In this document: in pieces, positions 45,208 through 53,774 of the stretch
How positions within the stretch are numbered: the first letter of the stretch is position 1
Layout: each line of letters starts with the position of its first letter
Origin: Bacillota bacterium
Lineage (GTDB): Bacteria > Bacillota > Clostridia > Lachnospirales > Lachnospiraceae
DNA: 64,000 nt
Direction: 5' to 3'
Assembly: GCA_023415055.1 (NCBI GenBank)
Contig: JAEZLZ010000078.1
Coordinates: 1-64,000, forward strand
Made by a program: the position numbers and the translations under genes
Notes under the pieces: generated by a model
What the model was told of the DNA's origin: nothing
Databases searched by the model: none
The model's input: the letters and a program-made list of their open reading frames with translations, nothing else

Positions 45208-46569
45208 TTATAAGATTGCTAAGATAACAAAATTAGCGATAAATAATGCGGAAGCAACCCATACTACAGGGCTAACATCCTTAGCCTTACCTTTCACGCA
45301 TTTAACAATAACGTAGAAAATAAAGCCGCCTGCAATACCATAAGAGATACTGTAGCAAAGAGCCATGAAGATAGCTGCGAAGAATGCAGGAATTGCTTCT
45401 TCAATATCGTCCCATTTGATTTCCTTGAAGGAAGAGATCATTAAGATACCTACTGCAATAAGAGCAGGAGATGTTGCCTGAGAAGGAACAATACTTACAA
45501 CTGGAGCAAACAGCATACTTACTAAGAATAATAATGCTGTTACTACGGAAGTTAAACCGGTACGTCCGCCTGCACCAATACCAGCTGCACTTTCAACATA
45601 AGTAGTTGTATTGGAGGTACCTAAGATAGCACCAACACTGGTAGCAACAGAGTCAGCAAATAATGCCTTATCCATCTTGGACTTAAAGCCTTTACCTTCT
45701 TCCAATGCCTTCTCATCAGCATCATCAAAGATACCGGATCTTCTACCTGTTCCGATAAAGGTACCGATTGTATCGAAGGTATCAGATAAGCTGAATGCAA
45801 AGATTGTCATAAGAACCAACGGAATCTTAGAAGCATCAGCAAATAAGGACTGCATTCCATCTTTTCCAAATGCTGCAAATACAGTAGTTCCTAACTGACT
45901 AAAGGAATCAGATAAACCTGTTGTTGCACTAAAGTCAAGATTAGTAACACCAAAAGGAATTCCAAGAATTGTAGTTGCTAAGATACCGATAATGATAGCT
46001 CCCTTAACCTGTAACAGAAGGAGAACTAAGATAATTGCAATACCGAGAATAGAAAGAACTAATGCCGGTGTATTAAGGGTAGAAAGAGCAGGAACTCCTG
46101 CACTAAAATTAATGAGACCGACATTTAAGAGGCCTATATAAGCGATAAAGATACCAATACCACCGCCGATTGCATTCTGTAAGCTCTCGGGGATCGCCTT
46201 AATAATCATCTTACGGATCTTTGTAACAGTAATAAAGATATTAATGAGACCACAGAGAAATACCATTGCTAATGCTTGCTGCCATGTAAAACCAAGACCG
46301 AAGCATACAGTATAGGTAAAGAACGCATTGAGGCCCATTCCGGGTGCCTGTGCATAAGGTACATTAGCAAATAAAGCCATTACTAAGGTACCAGCTACGG
46401 ATGCAAAAATAGTAGCTAAAAAGACTGCCCCTGCCGGCATACCTGTCTGAGACAGAAGGCTGGGATTAACAAAGATGATGTAAGCCATCGCAAAGAATGT
46501 GGTAATACCTGCCATGACTTCTGTGGAAACATTAGTGCCATTTGCCTTAAGTTTAAAAAACTTTTCCAT
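45208..46569 (-). CDS. purine (guanine/hypoxanthine) permease, AzgA/PbuG type
   Basis: A 453-residue NCS2-like transporter of the AzgA branch. It begins with the typical soluble N-terminus and TTFFAMAYIIFVNP, and has NVPYAQAPGMGLNAFF and GTSNTTTYVESAAGIG. It takes up adenine, guanine or hypoxanthine. The ATG at 46569 follows AAGGAG; an in-frame start at 46611 has no support. I looked for a purine riboswitch in the 170-bp leader and did not find one. Confidence 0.88.
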   Translation of the reverse strand: MEKFFKLKANGTNVSTEVMAGITTFFAMAYIIFVNPSLLSQTGMPAGAVFLATIFASVAGTLVMALFANVPYAQAPGMGLNAFFTYTVCFGLGFTWQQALAMVFLCGLINIFITVTKIRKMIIKAIPESLQNAIGGGIGIFIAYIGLLNVGLINFSAGVPALSTLNTPALVLSILGIAIILVLLLLQVKGAIIIGILATTILGIPFGVTNLDFSATTGLSDSFSQLGTTVFAAFGKDGMQSLFADASKIPLVLMTIFAFSLSDTFDTIGTFIGTGRRSGIFDDADEKALEEGKGFKSKMDKALFADSVATSVGAILGTSNTTTYVESAAGIGAGGRTGLTSVVTALLFLVSMLFAPVVSIVPSQATSPALIAVGILMISSFKEIKWDDIEEAIPAFFAAIFMALCYSISYGIAGGFIFYVIVKCVKGKAKDVSPVVWVASALFIANFVILAIL

Positions 46570-46678
46570 AAAAACTCTCCTTTTAATTTTTTTTATAAAA
46601 AGAGAAATCATTTGATTCCCCCTATTATACTTTTCTCAGCAAAATCCAGTATAAAATCAAGTTGTAACACTGTTACAT

Positions 46679-46713
46679 ATTCAAAAAAGCTAGCTCAGCA
46701 AGCATTTTTGAAT
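46679..46713. repeat. palindromic relative of the 41-bp repeat
   Basis: attcaaaaaagctagct followed by cag and an imperfect reverse copy ending in tttttgaat. It resembles the first unit of the repeats at 41079 (same attcaaaaaag start and gctagc/gttagc hairpin). Confidence 0.5.
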
Positions 46714-46743
46714 CATATAATAAGAGTTTTATTATCATTGGTT

Positions 46744-46772
46744 GGAGGCTATCTCAAATGGGAGTAGCCTCC
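46744..46772. terminator. 8-bp stem-loop after the EF-G-like gene
   Basis: ggaggcta / tagcctcc with a 13-nt loop, downstream of the EF-G paralog. There is no T-run on either strand, so it may be an RNA end hairpin rather than an intrinsic terminator. Confidence 0.4.
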
Positions 46773-46807
46773 ATTGTAAGTTTAAAATCATCTTTATTCA
46801 ATACGCA

Positions 46808-48898
46808 TTAATTTGCTTCTGCTTCTTCTTCCTTCGCATTCTCCTCCATTACCTTCTGCTGAACATCCGAAGGCGCCTGCTCATAACGAGCAAATTCATA
46901 AGAGAAATCGCCGATACCACCGGTCATGGATCGAAGATCCGTAGAATATCCATAAAGCTCAGACATCGGAATATCAGCTACAATCTCCTGTCTGCCGCTT
47001 GCTACCGGATTCATACCGAGTACCCTGCCTCGACGTTTATTTAAGTCACCCATGATATCACCGGTAAATTTGTCCGGAACCACTACCTTAAGAGAGGCAA
47101 TCGGCTCTAAAAGTACAGGCGATGCTTCCATGAAGCCTTGTTTGAAGGCGTTGATGGTAGCCAATTTGAAGGCCATTTCGGAGGAGTCTACCGGATGGTA
47201 GGATCCATCCACCAGGGTTGCCTTTAAACCTACGACGGGATACCCTGCCAAGGGACCTTTCACAACACAATCTGCGATACCCTTCTCTACAGCCGGGAAA
47301 TAATTCTTCGGTACGGAACCACCAAAGATCTTCTCTTCAAAGATATAAGGTGTCTCCATATCGCCGGAGGGCTCAAATTCAATATGAACATCACCAAATT
47401 GTCCATGTCCGCCGGATTGCTTCTTGTGTCTGCCCTGAACACGTACCTTCTTACGTAGAGTCTCTCTAAACGGTACTCTGGGCTTCATAATTTCAATTTC
47501 TACCTTATATTTATTAAGCAATTTACTTACAACTACATCAAGCTGCTGGTCACCGATACCATATAATAAGGTTTGTCTGTTTTCCTTATCGTTTACCATC
47601 TTCAAGGTCAAATCTTCATCCATCAGCTTCTGAAGAGCTTGAGATACTTTATCATCATCACCCTTATTCTTGGTCTTAAAGCGCTGATTGGTGTATGGAG
47701 TTGAAACCTCGATACGGTCATAAGCAATCGGAGTAGCCTTCGTGGATAAGGTATCACCGGTCACTGTCTCAGATAGCTTACCGAGTGCACCAATATCACC
47801 GGCATGAAGCTCATCCACCTCAATCTGCTCTTTACCGCGCAGTACGTAGATACGGTTTACCTTTTCCTCTGTTTCTTTATCGACATTATAAACTGTTATA
47901 TCTGATTTTAATACACCGGAGCATACCTTGAACAGAGAGAATTTACCGATAAATGGATCGGCAATCGTCTTGAATACTCTGGCAGAGAAGGGTTTCTTCT
48001 CATCATAATTTGCTTCAAAGGTATCTCCTGTTTTTGCGTTCTTACCGCTCACACTCATTTTTGTCGGATCCGGGAAATACTTCTCAATTGCCTGTAATAA
48101 CATCGTTGTACCTTGCGCATGAACTCCTGATCCCATCATTACAGGAACTACAGTACCATCTATAACATTATTTCGGAGTGCAATAGAGATCTCTTCCTGG
48201 GTGAACTCTTCACCTGCAAAGTACTTATCCATCAATTCTTCGCTGGTCTCTGCTACTGCATCCAGTAATACTTCTCTGAACTTCGTAAGATTTTCCTGGC
48301 TATAGTCAGGGATCTCGCACTCAACATAGTTACTAGCCGTTGTAAATCTTCTTCCGGCCATTTTAACCACATTGACAAATCCCACAAATTTCTCATTCTC
48401 TCTAATCGGAATATGAAATGGAGCAATCTTCTTGCCATAAAGATCTGTTAATCTCTCAACCACTTCACGATAGCTTGCATTGTCATCGTCCATATCTGTG
48501 ACAAAGAAAATTCTAGGCAAATGATACTTCTCACAATAATCCCATGCCTTCATCGTACCAACTTCAACTCCGGCTTTCGCTGAAATCACGATAACTGCTG
48601 CATCTGCAGCCTGTAAAGCTTCTTCTACCTCGCCGACAAAATCAAAATATCCCGGAGTATCCAAAAAATTAATCTTAATATCTTCAAATATAATAGGCAC
48701 TACTGTTGTACTGATAGAGAAGAGTCTCTTCTGTTCTTCCTTATCATAATCACTAATCGTATTTCCCTCTTCCACTTTTCCCTGACGTTTGAGTATTCCT
48801 GTTGTGTACGCTATGGCTTCGACTAAAGTAGTCTTGCCACAGCCACCGTGGCCTAACAAAACAACGTTGCGAATCTTTTCCGAAGTGTAAACATTCAT
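46808..48898 (-). CDS. EF-G paralog (FusA2-like translational GTPase)
   Basis: A 696-residue five-domain GTPase related to EF-G. G1 is GHGGCGKTT, the effector region ISTTVVPI, G3 DTPGYFDF. G4 reads VTDMDDDN in place of the usual NKMD, so both the Asn and Lys that read guanine are changed. Domains II to V follow, with HGQFGDVHIEFEP in domain IV and SMTGGIGDFSYEF near the C-terminus. Such paralogs are common in Clostridia and their role is unclear; the main fusA normally sits in the str operon, not seen here. The ATG at 48898 follows GGAGG by eight bases. Confidence 0.85.
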   Translation of the reverse strand: MNVYTSEKIRNVVLLGHGGCGKTTLVEAIAYTTGILKRQGKVEEGNTISDYDKEEQKRLFSISTTVVPIIFEDIKINFLDTPGYFDFVGEVEEALQAADAAVIVISAKAGVEVGTMKAWDYCEKYHLPRIFFVTDMDDDNASYREVVERLTDLYGKKIAPFHIPIRENEKFVGFVNVVKMAGRRFTTASNYVECEIPDYSQENLTKFREVLLDAVAETSEELMDKYFAGEEFTQEEISIALRNNVIDGTVVPVMMGSGVHAQGTTMLLQAIEKYFPDPTKMSVSGKNAKTGDTFEANYDEKKPFSARVFKTIADPFIGKFSLFKVCSGVLKSDITVYNVDKETEEKVNRIYVLRGKEQIEVDELHAGDIGALGKLSETVTGDTLSTKATPIAYDRIEVSTPYTNQRFKTKNKGDDDKVSQALQKLMDEDLTLKMVNDKENRQTLLYGIGDQQLDVVVSKLLNKYKVEIEIMKPRVPFRETLRKKVRVQGRHKKQSGGHGQFGDVHIEFEPSGDMETPYIFEEKIFGGSVPKNYFPAVEKGIADCVVKGPLAGYPVVGLKATLVDGSYHPVDSSEMAFKLATINAFKQGFMEASPVLLEPIASLKVVVPDKFTGDIMGDLNKRRGRVLGMNPVASGRQEIVADIPMSELYGYSTDLRSMTGGIGDFSYEFARYEQAPSDVQQKVMEENAKEEEAEAN

Positions 48899-49077
48899 TC
48901 TGATTTCCTCCAATACGCTTTTAGTAAGTAGTAGGGTCAATCACACTTTGCAAATGTAAGCAAAATGTTCGCCATCACAATTCAATTCCGGTGATTCACT
49001 TAGTAGCGAGATTAGCTAAGTTATTCAGTTGTACGAGATGGGATTGATCTGTGACACCCATAGATACCTCTTAGTAT

Positions 49078-49106
49078 ATTTTACTAGACAAGCTGTACTT
49101 TTACAA
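49078..49106 (-). promoter_or_regulatory. probable sigma-A promoter of the EF-G paralog
   Basis: Minus-strand TTGTAA, 17-bp spacer, TAAAAT, giving a leader of about 170 nt in which I recognise no known RNA. Confidence 0.5.
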
Positions 49107-49178
49107 TAGTTTTATGTAAATATAAACAAACTTCTTTCTTTTATACGTTGAACCGTAACGCTTTAACGCATTATAGTA

Positions 49179-49207
49179 TTGACACCGTAAAAATTACAGA
49201 GTATAAT
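49179..49207 (+). promoter_or_regulatory. consensus sigma-A promoter
   Basis: TTGACA, 17-bp spacer, TATAAT: perfect match in both boxes. It points to the DAHP synthase operon 540 bp away, or to a separate small RNA. Confidence 0.85.
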
Positions 49208-49749
49208 GGCAAAACAGAAAGCTCATAAGACATATAAAAGTACATTAAAACCAGTGCATTGACATATTTAGAGGCAGTATCACCCCTAGTTCTAGAGATT
49301 TCCCAGCGACGGTCGCACCAGTGCTGCCTATCAAATGAGAAGGCGGCTACCGGACACGCATCGTAATGCGATGCTTTGTACATTACCTCTGCAAATATAC
49401 TCTCGAAGCAGGGATAACTCTACCTAAAAAAATGTTCAGGTTACTGGTGACCGGTCTACTAAATGCACACAGGCTGAGAGAAAAAAAGTTAGTTATACAA
49501 AGTAATGATACATATAACTACTTAACGATGGTCGTCTCTCATTTTTATGCTATAATAAATGTGTTGTGAGCAACATGAGTACAAAACACTCGATTGCAAG
49601 CTTACTTGCATGAATGTATAAGAGCAGAGTGCTACGTGCAGTATAGGAATGCTTCTATTATAATAGAAGTATTCCCATGATTGTAAGATTTTTTGAAAAA
49701 AAGTAAAAAATAATTGAAATGAGATAGATAGAAAGGGAGCAAAATTGTT
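49208..49749 (+). other. 540-nt leader or small RNA region before the aromatic operon
   Basis: No credible protein frame. Several hairpins are present: aggcag / ctgcct around 49271-49329, gcatcg / cgatgc near 49350, tgagaga to tctctca with inner agttagttat / ataact and a T-run (about 49475-49550), and a near-perfect 13-bp stem at 49647-49676. The third resembles a terminator, so the consensus promoter may make a RNA of about 330 nt or an attenuated leader. It does not match T-box, TPP, FMN, cobalamin, 6S, tmRNA or RNase P consensus as far as I can judge. Confidence 0.5.
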
Positions 49750-50763
49750 ATGATTATTGTAATGAAGCCTCAGGCAAAAAAAGAGTCGATAGAAAGAATT
49801 AAAAATTTAATAGAGTCCAGGGGGTTGGATGCCCATATTTCCGCCGGTAGAGAAGTAACCATCATCGGTGTTGTCGGTGATAAATCTAAACTCCGGGATC
49901 AGAACCTGGAGATTTATGAGGATGTAGATAAAATTGTATCTGTTACCGAGAGCTATAAGCTGGCTAATCGAAAATTCCATCCGGAACCCTCGAAGGTTAA
50001 GGTAGGCAATGTTATCATTGGCGGAGATGAGCTCGTAATCATGTCCGGACCCTGTGCAGTAGAAAGCCAGGAGCAGCTAATGCAGACGGCGATTGCGATC
50101 AAGAAGGCCGGAGCACAGATTTTACGCGGCGGAGCATATAAGCCAAGAACCTCTCCTTATGCATTCCAGGGTCTGGAGGAAGAAGGCTTACAATATATGA
50201 AGGAAGCCAGAGAGGCTACCGGTCTCCCGGTAATCTGTGAGGTCACCAGTTTAAATGCCATCGAAGCTGCAGTTAAATATGTCGATATGCTTCAGATCGG
50301 CGCAAGAAATATGCAGAACTTCTATCTGCTGAAGGAAGCCGGAAAATCCGGTCTCCCTGTATTATTAAAGCGAGGTCTTGCAGCAACCATTGATGAATGG
50401 TTGAATGCTTCAGAATATATTATAGCTGAGGGTAATCCGAATGTTGTTTTGTGCGAACGCGGTATCCGTACCTTTGAGACAGCTACTCGCAATACGTTAG
50501 ATATCAGTGCAGTGCCTGTCATTAAGGAGAAGAGCCATCTTCCGATCATCGTTGATCCCAGCCATGCTACAGGGGTAAGAGCTTATGTGAAGCCACTTGC
50601 CATGAGCGCTGTTGCAGTTGGAGCAGATGGTCTGATGATTGAGACTCATCCGAACCCTTCCTGTGCATTATCCGATGGACCACAGTCTCTGACCTTCGAT
50701 CAGTTCGAGGAACTCACTAATACTCTCAGACCTCTGGCCTCATTGATGGGTAAAAAGTTTTAG
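49750..50763 (+). CDS. aroF: DAHP synthase (3-deoxy-7-phosphoheptulonate synthase), AroF/AroG-beta type
   Basis: A 337-residue first enzyme of the shikimate pathway, joining PEP and erythrose 4-phosphate. An N-terminal ferredoxin-like domain (about 1-70, MIIVMKPQA...) that binds aromatic effectors precedes the barrel, with VIMSGPCAVES, RGGAYKPRTSPYAFQG, LLKRG, VDPSHATG and EtHPNP-type segments for PEP and metal. First gene of an operon with tyrA and aroA. AAAGGGA lies about ten bases before the start. Tyrosine or phenylalanine inhibition is likely for this domain layout but not shown. Confidence 0.93.
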   Translation: MIIVMKPQAKKESIERIKNLIESRGLDAHISAGREVTIIGVVGDKSKLRDQNLEIYEDVDKIVSVTESYKLANRKFHPEPSKVKVGNVIIGGDELVIMSGPCAVESQEQLMQTAIAIKKAGAQILRGGAYKPRTSPYAFQGLEEEGLQYMKEAREATGLPVICEVTSLNAIEAAVKYVDMLQIGARNMQNFYLLKEAGKSGLPVLLKRGLAATIDEWLNASEYIIAEGNPNVVLCERGIRTFETATRNTLDISAVPVIKEKSHLPIIVDPSHATGVRAYVKPLAMSAVAVGADGLMIETHPNPSCALSDGPQSLTFDQFEELTNTLRPLASLMGKKF

Positions 50764-50836
50764 CATTTACAGGAGCATGGTTTATATAAGTGATTTACCG
50801 TTTTTATTAATTCATATTTTATTTTAGGAGGTCTTC

Positions 50837-51961
50837 ATGAACGATTTCGAAAGCGACTTTAAAATTGGATTTATTGGTTTTGGATTAATTGGCGGGTCCA
50901 TAGCCCGGGCACTAAAAAAGATTAATTCTGATTATTATCTTGTCGCTTATGATTATCATAAGAACCATCCCAGTTCCGATTTGCAAGCTGCTCTTCATGA
51001 TCAGATCCTGAATCAGGTTACAACAACTCTCACACAGGGGTTTCCGGAATGTGATATGATATTCCTGTGTGCTCCGGTATTATCAAATATAGAATATCTG
51101 AAGCAGCTAAAGCCTTTATTGAAATCAAGCTGTATCCTTACCGACGTAGGCAGCGTTAAGACGAATATACACGAAGCAGTCGAAACTCTCGGCTTAGAAA
51201 CACAATTTATCGGTGGTCATCCTATGACCGGTTCCGAAAAGACCGGATATCATAACTCCTATGCCCTGCTTCTGGAGAATGCCTACTATATCCTTACACC
51301 TACCGTTAAGACGCCGGATGCCATGACGCAGACCTTGTATCAGCTTGTTCAGAAAATGGGTTCCCTTCCGATTATCCTGGATGCAAGAGAGCATGACAAA
51401 ATTACAGCTGCCATCAGTCATGTTCCGCATATCATTGCCGCCCAATTAGTGAATCTCGTCCGTGAATCCGATGATGAAGCAGAAAAAATGAGGGCCCTGG
51501 CCGCCGGTGGATTTAAAGATATTACACGTATCGCCTCTTCATCTCCTGTAATGTGGCAGGATATCTGCCTGACCAATAAAGCTGAGATTAAGGAGTGTCT
51601 GGATAGATACATAAGCTCACTTTTGCTCGCATCTAATGCTCTCTCCTCCGGCGACGGTAACTTTCTTTACCAGATGTTTGATACGGCAGGTGAATATCGA
51701 AGTGCCATACCGAACCGTTCCATTGGTCTCATGAAGAAGCTTTTTGAGATATACCTTGATATTGTAGATGAGGCGGGTGCCATTGCTACAATTGCCACCC
51801 TGCTTGCCAGCAATCAGATCAGTATCAAGAATATCGGTATTATTCATAATCGTGAATTTGAAGAAGGAGTTCTTCGAATTGAGCTCTATGATGAGACTGC
51901 ACAGCAGAAAGCCATCGCGATGCTGGCAAAATATAATTATAGAATTTATGAGAGAAATTAG
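50837..51961 (+). CDS. tyrA: prephenate dehydrogenase with C-terminal ACT domain
   Basis: A 374-residue NAD-dependent enzyme making 4-hydroxyphenylpyruvate for tyrosine. An N-terminal Rossmann fold (IGFIGFGLIGGSIA), LTDVGSVK, GGHPMTGSEKTG and the HDKITAAISHVPH substrate segment are present. The last 75 residues resemble an ACT domain (IATIATLLASNQISIKNIGI) for tyrosine feedback. TTAGGAGG precedes the start. It is cotranscribed with aroF and aroA. Confidence 0.92.
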   Translation: MNDFESDFKIGFIGFGLIGGSIARALKKINSDYYLVAYDYHKNHPSSDLQAALHDQILNQVTTTLTQGFPECDMIFLCAPVLSNIEYLKQLKPLLKSSCILTDVGSVKTNIHEAVETLGLETQFIGGHPMTGSEKTGYHNSYALLLENAYYILTPTVKTPDAMTQTLYQLVQKMGSLPIILDAREHDKITAAISHVPHIIAAQLVNLVRESDDEAEKMRALAAGGFKDITRIASSSPVMWQDICLTNKAEIKECLDRYISSLLLASNALSSGDGNFLYQMFDTAGEYRSAIPNRSIGLMKKLFEIYLDIVDEAGAIATIATLLASNQISIKNIGIIHNREFEEGVLRIELYDETAQQKAIAMLAKYNYRIYERN

Positions 51962-52042
51962 TACCTGCCAGGCTATACCGTTTGTATGGTTATCATCTTC
52001 CCATACGATCGGAAACAAATGAAATTAAAGGAGAGTCGAGCT

Positions 52043-53347
52043 ATGATTTGCAAGAAATGCGGACCATTAAAAGGGACTATCAAGGTACCGGGAGATAAAT
52101 CCATCTCACACCGATCGGTTATGTTTGGCGCCTTAGCCCAAGGAACTACCGAAGTAACTAATTTCCTTCAAGGTGCTGACTGCTTATCTACGATCCGCTG
52201 TTTTCGCCAGCTTGGCATTACGATCGAGAACCATCCGGAATCGGAGCATGTCCTTGTACGAGGAAAAGGGTTGCATGGTTTATGCAAACCTTCTGACATT
52301 TTAGATGTCGGCAACAGCGGCACCACGATGCGATTAATCTCCGGAATCTTATGCGGTCAAAGCTTCGAAACCACTTTAACCGGTGATGAGTCCATCCAGA
52401 GAAGACCCATGTCACGTATCATGACTCCATTATCCATGATGGGAGCAGATATAAAAAGTTGTGCAGGCAACGGCTGTGCCCCGCTTGCGATCAATTCGGC
52501 AAGTATCAGTGCGAATAGATTAACCGGAATCCATTATCAATCTCCGGTGGCCTCCGCTCAGATCAAATCCTGCGTTCTGCTGGCGGGCCTCTATGCAGCT
52601 GGTGAAACTTCAGTAACCGAGCCTTCTTTATCAAGAAATCATACCGAGCTGATGCTCTCTGCTTTCGGAGCATCATTAACAGGCTCCGGTAATACTGTGA
52701 CTATACAACCGAACCCACAGCTCATCGGCCAGAAGATCAAGGTACCCGGCGACATCTCTTCAGCCGCATATTTTATAGCAGCCGGGTTATTGGTTCCTGG
52801 TTCCGAGATTATAATCAAGAATGTGGGTATTAATCCTACGAGAGACGGCATTCTTCGTGTATGCAAGAAAATGGGTGCCGATATTACTTTGGAAAATGAG
52901 ATTAACCAGGGTGGAGAACCGGTTGCAGATTTGGTGGTTCGCAGCAGTGAGCTTACTGCTGCACAGGTAGACGGGGAACTAATTCCTACACTGATTGATG
53001 AGATCCCGGTGATTGCCGTATTGGCCTGCTTTGCGAAAGGGGAGACCGTAATAAAGGATGCCGAAGAGCTTAAGGTTAAGGAATCCAATCGGATCGATGT
53101 TATGGTTGATAATCTGCGTCGCATGGGAGCAGATATCACTGCAACTCCTGACGGTATGATCATCCGTGGCGGCAGGCCGCTCCATGGTGCAACCGTTGAC
53201 AGTAAAGCTGATCATCGTATCGCAATGTCCTTTGCCGTTGCTGCTCTTTTAGCCGAGGGTGAGACTACTATTCAGGGAGCCGAATGCGTTACGATATCGT
53301 ATCCGAATTACTATTCGGATCTGAAGAGTCTTATTACCTCCCTGTAA
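52043..53347 (+). CDS. aroA: EPSP synthase (3-phosphoshikimate 1-carboxyvinyltransferase)
   Basis: A 434-residue enzyme transferring enolpyruvate from PEP to shikimate 3-phosphate. Conserved segments are VPGDKSISHRS, DVGNSGTTMRL, GDESIQRRPM, SRNHTELML and KESNRIDVM. The ATG at 52043 follows AAAGGAG by about nine bases; an upstream in-frame start at 51986 has no support. Third gene of the aromatic operon. The set lacks the other shikimate genes, which must be elsewhere. Confidence 0.94.
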   Translation: MICKKCGPLKGTIKVPGDKSISHRSVMFGALAQGTTEVTNFLQGADCLSTIRCFRQLGITIENHPESEHVLVRGKGLHGLCKPSDILDVGNSGTTMRLISGILCGQSFETTLTGDESIQRRPMSRIMTPLSMMGADIKSCAGNGCAPLAINSASISANRLTGIHYQSPVASAQIKSCVLLAGLYAAGETSVTEPSLSRNHTELMLSAFGASLTGSGNTVTIQPNPQLIGQKIKVPGDISSAAYFIAAGLLVPGSEIIIKNVGINPTRDGILRVCKKMGADITLENEINQGGEPVADLVVRSSELTAAQVDGELIPTLIDEIPVIAVLACFAKGETVIKDAEELKVKESNRIDVMVDNLRRMGADITATPDGMIIRGGRPLHGATVDSKADHRIAMSFAVAALLAEGETTIQGAECVTISYPNYYSDLKSLITSL

Positions 53348-53356
53348 AGAAATAAA

Positions 53357-53385
53357 TTGACAATTAAAACTTCTTATGGTAGCAT
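53357..53385 (+). promoter_or_regulatory. sigma-A promoter of the proS T-box transcript
   Basis: TTGACA, 17-bp spacer, TAGCAT, directly after the aroA stop. Confidence 0.65.
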
Positions 53386-53391
53386 TAGCAA

Positions 53392-53667
53392 AAATACAAC
53401 GATAAACGCTATGACGAGAACCAGTATATAGTTCTGAATTTGCAGAGAGAAGATGGTTGGTGCAAATCTTTAAGGAAGAATTATAGAACCCATCTCTGAG
53501 CCGTGAACCGAATCTAGTAGGCTTCACCGGACATCCACCGTTAGCCGGATAAGGTATCAGGCCGATTTTGCCTTGTACTGTAGAGTGCAGAGTTTTCTCT
53601 GAATTTTAGGTGGTAACACGGACCGATGGTTCGCCCTAAGCTGTTTTTTCAGCTTAGGGTTTTTTTA
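53392..53667 (+). promoter_or_regulatory. proline T-box leader with terminator
   Basis: A tRNA-sensing leader. Stem I ends with GAACCCATC, giving the specifier CCC (53489-53491), a proline codon. The T-box AGGTGGTAACACGG lies at about 53608-53621 and its TGGT can pair with the ACCA end of uncharged tRNA. The terminator is the stem ccctaagctg / cagcttaggg (53634-53659) plus a T-run. Uncharged tRNA(Pro) would allow read-through into proS. Confidence 0.9.
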
Positions 53668-53774
53668 TGTAATTGGACATAGTTGCTCAGCAACCCGCAG
53701 TCAGGTATGTATGAATGCGGGCATCATAAAAGACAACATACTGGTTATGTTCTTATAAAAAAGGAGGTAGAAAA

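Noticed and set aside
46570..46740. Purine riboswitch before the purine permease
   Set aside because: None of the conserved purine-aptamer blocks could be found on the minus strand.
49171..49569. Two open frames of about 70 codons in the aromatic-operon leader
   Set aside because: They overlap a consensus promoter or hairpins, lack ribosome sites and resemble no protein.
49208..49749. T-box, 6S RNA or tmRNA in this leader
   Set aside because: No AGGTGGNACCRCG-type T-box, no 6S-type long bulged rod and no tmRNA ends were seen.
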